Source: Allolobophora icterica (lineage: Eukaryota > Annelida > Clitellata > Crassiclitellata > Lumbricidae). From it: 64,000 nucleotides of DNA. The position numbers and the translations under genes are program-made. The stretch is from NCBI GenBank assembly GCA_963556255.1, contig OY744610.1, forward strand, positions 15,449,339 to 15,513,338. The letters run 5' to 3'. The notes beneath the pieces are model-generated. The model had not been told where the DNA came from. It did no database searches and saw only the letters and a list, made by a program, of their open reading frames with translations. This document shows positions 58,516 to 64,000 of the stretch, in pieces (position 1 is the stretch's first letter; every line of letters begins with the position of its first letter).

Positions 58516-58719
58516 ATCGCATATCACGAAACGCACATTAACACTAAACAGAAATTGGTCGTTCATACGATTTAACTTTTTACTTATTTTTTGTGATACG
58601 AAGCTTTTGTAGAAGAAACCTGCGAATGATGTCTTCAAACGGAAGATTTGTTTCCTGAACAGCAAATTCAGTCAATGCTTCTCCATACGGAAGATTACTG
58701 TTGATAGAACATCTGACTT

Positions 58720-61473
58720 TCAAATATCTTGCAAGAAATGTCTTCCTAAAAAATAGTGATGTTTAATGGAGTAACACTGTGAGAGAACTGCTGATAGCTC
58801 TCCCCTATAAAGGTATACACTGTGGGCAAACCAATGTGCAAACTTTGACTCGATAGTGACCTTAAATTTCCGCATGTCGTAATTTTCAGGTGACAAAAAA
58901 TAAAAGACTGTGTGAAATCCAAGCAACGATTGTACTTCTTCATCAAAGAAAGAGTCAAGCGGAGGTACAACCAAAACATTCGCAAATGCAAACTTCTCCA
59001 AATCGCTTTGCAGATCGGGCTCATAAAGAATTCGTTCACATAAATGTAAAACTTCGTCATATTGACAACACTTATAAAGGTACAAAGCACGATAGCAGTC
59101 AATTGTGTTACACTGGATGCCATAGTCATTGCGTATCACACTGTAGAATAAAGTCATATTTTCTAAAGCATTTTCCATCAAAGCATCAGTTACTGTTTCT
59201 TTATCTCTCATAGGATTCGCAGCTGAGGTTTTGGTTTCTGTCAAAGAATCTGTTCTGCGATAAATTCTCTGTCTGGAAGCGTTGAAATTAATACCTGACT
59301 TAATCAAAACAATAAATTTTGGGTTTATTAAACACTTTACATATTCGTCCATCAGAAATGCAGAATCAGGCAAATCATGATAAATATCTGCATGTGTGGA
59401 AATTCTTTCGACATATAAAGCAGTTAAGTAATAAGCAAACACCTTTGGTGAAAGACGCAGATCAAGATAAAGCCGCTTTCCGATGTAATGAAGATTTTTT
59501 TCAGTAATCTTCTTATGAAGCACACACAATCCAATGAATCTTGCGATATCGTCAATAAACAACAAACAACCTGCATTCAGTGTTTCCTTATCCTTTTGAG
59601 AAGTCTGATCTGCGAGAATCGACAAACAATAGCGCATTGCTGGTTGGAATTCTGATGTTGCAAAATAGAGAGCAGCCAGATAGGCCAAAGCTGCAGGAGC
59701 AATGTTGTTGGATTGTGAATCGTCACATTCTAAAGCTTTTCTAAGAAACTGTTTTGACATGTGAGACACGAGTTGAAATTCTGAACGGCTATTTGATCCA
59801 GTTAAATTTTGCATGAGACCCTGAGCACGTAAGAATTGAAACCGAGAACTGTGAGCTGATTCAATTTTCGGAAAGTTATGATACTTACACCTTATAATGT
59901 TAGGCTGCATCGAAATTGTGTCGACAAGTTGAACAGAGAAATTGCTATCCCATGAAATCTCTCCATACCATAAACTATATGTGATTTGCAAAATATTCAG
60001 TAGAATGTTATAGTACTTGAAACACAAGTCCTTCTCTGTCGTTGGAAGATATGCCATTCTACTGTGTATTTTCGAATTAAAACTTGCTGTATAATGTCCA
60101 AATTTTAAATACTGGCGTAGTCCTGAACCCATCCCGTATTTAATTGCACAACGACAATTCTTATTAGAATCTGAGAAACTCAAAGAAAACCAAACATCCA
60201 AAGATATTGTTTCAACCGCTTTCCGAAACTCAAGGAGAGGCAGCAAATAATCCATGAAGTCTATTGCTACTTTTCTTGTGTTCAAAAACTGAAATTGTGT
60301 CCGAGTGATTGGCAGTATGTAATTTTCTACGAACCAATGACAAAGAATTTCGGAATTTCGGAATTCATTTAGACGTATTTCGGTCTGGTGAAGCATTGTG
60401 GAGCACGATGGCTCGTAAAATAAATTTGCCTCCGGAATAAAATAGTTCGGAAAGTATCTCTTCTTAAGCCATCCTGAAAGCTTTTGCAACAACTCACAGC
60501 AGTTCGCAATAACAGAAGAAGAATTCCACCATTCAGGTGACATCTCCTCGCAAGTCCATAACACCAGCGGCTTTATGTGATAGGTACAAAGTACCTCATC
60601 CTCCTTTGGACAATCCTTTTGTATTAATTCTCTCTTTGCGAAGAATCTCAGCAAGTGATAGACGATCTGTTGAATTTCAGTCCAACTCTGAAGTAAAATT
60701 ACTTCGGCGATTGAAAATGAAATTCGCCACTGCTTGTCATCGCTTCTACAAGCTCGATGCTGAACGTATACAACGTGACAACCATTTTGTACAACCTCAG
60801 AGATGGCATTACTGGTCGGCCATCCGTATTTTCTAGGTCGAATAGGCCAATTTCTGGCTTCTCTAGGCCACTGAGGGCACCACACGCTGATGACGGCATC
60901 AGAACCGACAAATCGAAGGTCATAATTGTTTTGAGATTTAATTGCTGGACCACTAACAATGTTTGGCAATCTCCTTCTCTTGAATATACGACGGAATTCA
61001 ACACAATGTGAAGTTGCAAGAGTATTCATATTTAGAGTCTTATAGCAACTTGGAAGAGCTGCATGGTTAAATTCGTACTTTTTATATTTCCAGTTATATT
61101 TAATTTCTCCAAAAAATCTTAATCGAACAAAACCTGGATACTCATGGTATGGTTCAATCTTGTAGCACTCGATCGTTTCAGCCAGGCCACTCATATCACT
61201 TGGCAACACTGGAAAGTCGCCGCTGAAAACAAGGTCGTTACTGATGGATAGCAAATTATCAAAGTCGTCGATACATGTATTCAGCGGTCGGATGTAGAAC
61301 TCTGCTTGGCTGCCACACAGAATCGAATACCCTTTTGGTGCAGGACTTGAGTACATGACTAAGTCATGCATATGATCAGCAACAGAAGAAAACGACTTTG
61401 GAAGTAATTGGCAAGTGCTAACGATGAACTCAGATGCCATATCTTCATTCGATATAAACACATAGTCTGTCAT
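58720..61473 (-). CDS. Mab-21/cGAS-like nucleotidyltransferase with TPR-like tail, copy 4 (C-terminal frameshift)
   Basis: I start at the ATG at 61473 (MTDYVFISNEDMASEF) because it aligns with the starts of copies 2 and 3. The open frame extends 68 codons further upstream only through an ATC repeat and across the likely splice acceptor. The product is 917 residues. The Mab-21 part has CGS (53-55), D70 and D72 in IDDFDN, D192 in GSDAVISVWCPQWP, WRISFSIAEVILLQSW and CTYHIKPLVLW. TPR-like segments include AYLAALYFATSEFQPAMRY and LYKCCQYDEVLHLCERIL. Compared with copies 1 and 2 one T is missing in the run after GRHF near 58735. The frame shifts to QDI and a stop; the lost tail, about 46 residues, is still readable in the next frame to 58580. 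The enzymatic half is untouched, so activity is plausible. An assembly error is also possible. Confidence 0.9.
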   Translation of the reverse strand: MTDYVFISNEDMASEFIVSTCQLLPKSFSSVADHMHDLVMYSSPAPKGYSILCGSQAEFYIRPLNTCIDDFDNLLSISNDLVFSGDFPVLPSDMSGLAETIECYKIEPYHEYPGFVRLRFFGEIKYNWKYKKYEFNHAALPSCYKTLNMNTLATSHCVEFRRIFKRRRLPNIVSGPAIKSQNNYDLRFVGSDAVISVWCPQWPREARNWPIRPRKYGWPTSNAISEVVQNGCHVVYVQHRACRSDDKQWRISFSIAEVILLQSWTEIQQIVYHLLRFFAKRELIQKDCPKEDEVLCTYHIKPLVLWTCEEMSPEWWNSSSVIANCCELLQKLSGWLKKRYFPNYFIPEANLFYEPSCSTMLHQTEIRLNEFRNSEILCHWFVENYILPITRTQFQFLNTRKVAIDFMDYLLPLLEFRKAVETISLDVWFSLSFSDSNKNCRCAIKYGMGSGLRQYLKFGHYTASFNSKIHSRMAYLPTTEKDLCFKYYNILLNILQITYSLWYGEISWDSNFSVQLVDTISMQPNIIRCKYHNFPKIESAHSSRFQFLRAQGLMQNLTGSNSRSEFQLVSHMSKQFLRKALECDDSQSNNIAPAALAYLAALYFATSEFQPAMRYCLSILADQTSQKDKETLNAGCLLFIDDIARFIGLCVLHKKITEKNLHYIGKRLYLDLRLSPKVFAYYLTALYVERISTHADIYHDLPDSAFLMDEYVKCLINPKFIVLIKSGINFNASRQRIYRRTDSLTETKTSAANPMRDKETVTDALMENALENMTLFYSVIRNDYGIQCNTIDCYRALYLYKCCQYDEVLHLCERILYEPDLQSDLEKFAFANVLVVPPLDSFFDEEVQSLLGFHTVFYFLSPENYDMRKFKVTIESKFAHWFAHSVYLYRGELSAVLSQCYSIKHHYFLGRHFLQDI

Positions 61474-61515
61474 CTCAAATGGAAAATATATATCACCTTC
61501 CTGAAAAATAATAAT
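61474..61515 (-). promoter_or_regulatory. Putative splice acceptor and leader of Mab-21 copy 4
   Basis: On the minus strand ATTATTATTTTTCAG ends at 61501 and a 27-nt leader follows before the ATG. The leader resembles those of copies 2 and 3. This supports the start chosen and an upstream non-coding exon. Confidence 0.55.
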
Positions 61516-61685
61516 GATAATAATAACGATGATAATAATAATAATAATCATCATCATCATCTTCATCCTCGCCATTATCGTCATAATCATCCTCATCCTA
61601 GTCATTGTTATCATCATCACAATAGGCGTCATAATCGTAGTCGTCGTAATCATCGTCATTACTATCATCATTATCAACAGAGGAA
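61510..61685. repeat. Degenerate (ATC/GAT)n tract upstream of copy 4
   Basis: Imperfect CATCATCATC and ATAATAATAATA triplets, as upstream of copies 2 and 3. Translation gives only Ile/Met repeats. Confidence 0.9.
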
Positions 61686-61824
61686 GCGTTTCAAATTCTT
61701 TCTTATCACTATGTCAAGTGCTAACAATTATCTTCATCAGTTATATTTCGGCCCAAAGGCAACCTATTTTCTGTTAACAAAATCTTCTTACTATAACCCT
61801 ACGAATCGCACACATCATTATTGA

Positions 61825-63640
61825 TAAGTAGCCTAGTGTAATAAAATATGCAAACATTGGATGTCGCTGTCAGTATAGAAGAGGCAACCGGCGGCAACAC
61901 ATTTACATTTGAAGTAGCATTTAACTCCGTTCAGCACATTTTCAAACTGTTCAGCAACATTTCAAACTCTTAAAACGTACTTATTTACATCAGTTAGCTA
62001 GTCATACCTGCAACGACACTGTATGGTAGGTCTGCAGCTCACAACACAGGAGGAGAGACCGATGTGGTCTGGGATATTACTGGGCAAAGCGCGCTTTCCC
62101 ATAGCGAGTTGTTTTATCTCTCATTCCACAACCTAGAAGGTAATTTTACCCTATAGCTATTTTTCACAAAAAACTTTTGAACTGTAATATTCACAATTTA
62201 TTTATTGACTTCTCCTGAATACGTTTTCCGTATATATATGGATTTCGTTTCGAAAAGTTGTTCTTGCATTAACGTTACAGTTGAAATTGCATTGGCTCGA
62301 TGGTTTATCTTGAAGTAGGCCTAATGTTCTTGGACGGATTACATAGATGTCAAATAATGATGCTTGGACGGATGAAGTATAGAACATTTTAGAAATACAT
62401 TTAAAACAGCGTTTGGCAATTATTTCTTGCGGAACACGTGACGTGATATCACTCACCCTAACACAGAAAGGTGATCTAGGTGTCCAGATGGTGGTTTTTT
62501 GCTACAAGAAATCCAGACGACACATGCATGCAACTCTGCTGTAAATACATTTCATGATCTATAATATCAAGTAACAGGTCAAATTGTGTGCCACATTTTA
62601 AATGACCTTGACATTCAAGGTAAGTCGATTGTCGTCGAAATTTTGTTGTATATGTTTTTTACAGCGTATAATGACTATCTAATTTTCATGAAAGTGCCGT
62701 AATCCTTCAAAAAAAGACATAATCGCAATTCTATTGCGTGCAGTGACTGAGAAACCAAAGGTCATCTATAGCAGGTCAAGGCCATCCGATCATCGTACAA
62801 TGTTGCGTATAGCGCTTTTATATTGCACGACCCAGAAAAAACATGAAATAGACATCAATCACATTATTATAACACCTGTAAGTCCTACACATAAAACGAC
62901 CTGGTTTAGCGGATCGATTGTATTGTATCTAACTGAAGAAAGTGGGTTGGTTGATTTGTTTACAGAGAGATGTAGATAACCAATAATTGTTTCTCAGAGG
63001 AAAAGAGATGATAGACTTTCAAATGTACGTTGCCTGGACTGCATCAACCGATTTTAACGAAAAAGTGGCTTCTGCCTTTCTGGACCTATTCAATCATGCG
63101 CGTGCTCCGCTGTCAGGACATGTGGACAGATGTTAATCTATGCTAAAGTATTGGGATTGCAATTATACTTTGAATATATATTAATACTTGCCAAGGTCTT
63201 ACTAAAAAGTATGGGCATATTATAGCCTATGTTCTGTCTATGAAAAGTAGGATACGGTACCCCAGTCCAAAAAGTTGGAAAACGGGTATCCCTCGCACCC
63301 GAGGATTACACCGAGCCTAGATAATTGAAAAGCACCTTTCATTTTGGCCTTGTGCTACGTTCATTTCTGTAATAGAAACTGTTGGATGAAATTCGTCGTA
63401 TGAATTGCAACTCTTACTTTTTTTGGATTTCAGAACAATGTCAAAGCAAACTTTAAAAATCCTTAGAAACTTTGATTTTTCTCACATCTCTGTGCTTGTT
63501 CATGTTTTTGTTAAGTTTTCCCGAAACAGTTTTACAGAAAGCGCAGAACTCCAGAAAACTATTGAAAGTTAAATTGTAAACTCATATATGACTTAGACCT
63601 AGCGTGACCTTGATGTATCGCGACATACAGTGCGTCTGAT
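61825..63640. other. Non-coding stretch
   Basis: No supported gene. A piece at about 63250-63300 repeats words from 56485-56560 (ACGGTACCCC, AGTCCAAAAAGT). Short frames have no domain signals. Confidence 0.5.
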
Positions 63641-63644
63641 TTAA

Positions 63645-63714
63645 GGCGAGCGATCGATTGCTCTCCTTGGTCGCTCGCCTAGCAAAGGTACCGGCGAGCG
63701 ATTTACCGCTCGCC
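63645..63714. repeat. GC-rich pair of hairpins built from GGCGAGCG
   Basis: GGCGAGCGA (63645) pairs with TCGCTCGCC (63671-63679), and GGCGAGCG (63693) with CGCTCGCC (63707-63714) around a 6-nt loop. Further CGCTCGCT words follow at about 63755. The local G+C content is clearly above the surroundings. Confidence 0.8.
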
Positions 63715-64000
63715 TAGCCGAAGGCTTCTCACCGTCGGTGACAGTCGGTCGTCGCTCGCTGAGTCTGAGTTAGACCCCAAGACGATAGACGAACCTGGAG
63801 CCAGACCATTATTTTATTTACCTAATCGAGATTACTTTAATTTACTTAGCGGTGAATGCGTGACGTGACCTGTATAATTACCGCTGACTGATGACTCCAA
63901 TTTCGTGCAATATGATTGGCCATAACAACAATACCGGCACCTCACACCTCGTGACAATCATCTGTAACATCACCAATTTCGGATATTATTTTAAACAACA
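63715..64000. other. End of window, nothing recognised
   Basis: No gene or repeat recognised. Confidence 0.4.

Noticed and set aside
61474..61677. 68-codon N-terminal extension of Mab-21 copy 4 (Met/Ile-rich)
   Set aside because: It is translation of an ATC microsatellite and crosses the likely splice acceptor. The family start aligns at 61473.

Overview
The window is animal nuclear DNA. It has spliced and intron-poor genes, CR1/L2- and RTE-like LINEs, tRNA-derived SINE remnants, many hAT and piggyBac-type DNA transposons and abundant microsatellites. The motif TAGGCCTA/GTAGGCCTAC is strikingly frequent, and Mab-21 and BTB-BACK-PHR gene families occur together. I infer a marine invertebrate, most likely a deuterostome such as an echinoderm. 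That placement is a guess, not a demonstration.

The most interesting content is a small family of four Mab-21/cGAS-like nucleotidyltransferase genes, each in one long coding exon: copy 1 at 9252-12068 (+), copy 2 at 38929-41829 (-), copy 3 at 45963-47955 (+) and copy 4 at 58720-61473 (-). All four keep the Gly-Ser loop, the Asp-x-Asp pair and a third Asp before a CPQWP motif, so the catalytic triad looks intact. The full-length members add about 550-600 residues of helical, TPR-like sequence behind the Mab-21 fold. Every copy has a plausible 3' splice acceptor 4-33 nt upstream of its ATG. Copy 1 is intact. Copy 2 has two in-frame nonsense codons. Copy 3 is split by a hAT insertion and then truncated. 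Copy 4 has a one-base deletion near its C terminus. This looks like birth-and-death evolution of a candidate cytosolic nucleic-acid-sensor family.

Layout: 0.3-3.0 kb CR1/L2-like LINE; 3-7.3 kb old repeats and a BTB-exon relic (6.2 kb); 7.3-8.6 kb LINE pieces; 8.8 kb twin hairpins; 9.25-12.07 kb Mab-21 copy 1; 15.1-15.7 kb TIR element with 9-bp TSD; 17.7-18.7 kb decayed C2H2 zinc-finger gene; 19.4-20.3 kb rearranged LINE; 20.6-21.6 kb hAT; 22.0-24.8 kb two-exon BTB-BACK-PHR gene with a repeat-filled intron; 25.2-31.1 kb three hAT elements (one inside an RTE LINE tail); 31.1-32.8 kb fold-back piggyBac-type element; 33.5-36.1 kb RTE LINE; 37.3-38.3 kb SINE-like pair; 38.9-47.96 kb Mab-21 copies 2 and 3 diverging around GAT repeats; 48.4-54.7 kb low complexity and a nested hAT; 57.6 kb orphan ORF; 58.6-61.5 kb Mab-21 copy 4; then mostly featureless DNA to the end.

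The two gene families, Mab-21-TPR and BTBD-like, are interspersed. A degraded BTB exon lies near Mab-21 copy 1, so the locus may have been duplicating as a mixed unit. No viral or toxin gene was recognised.
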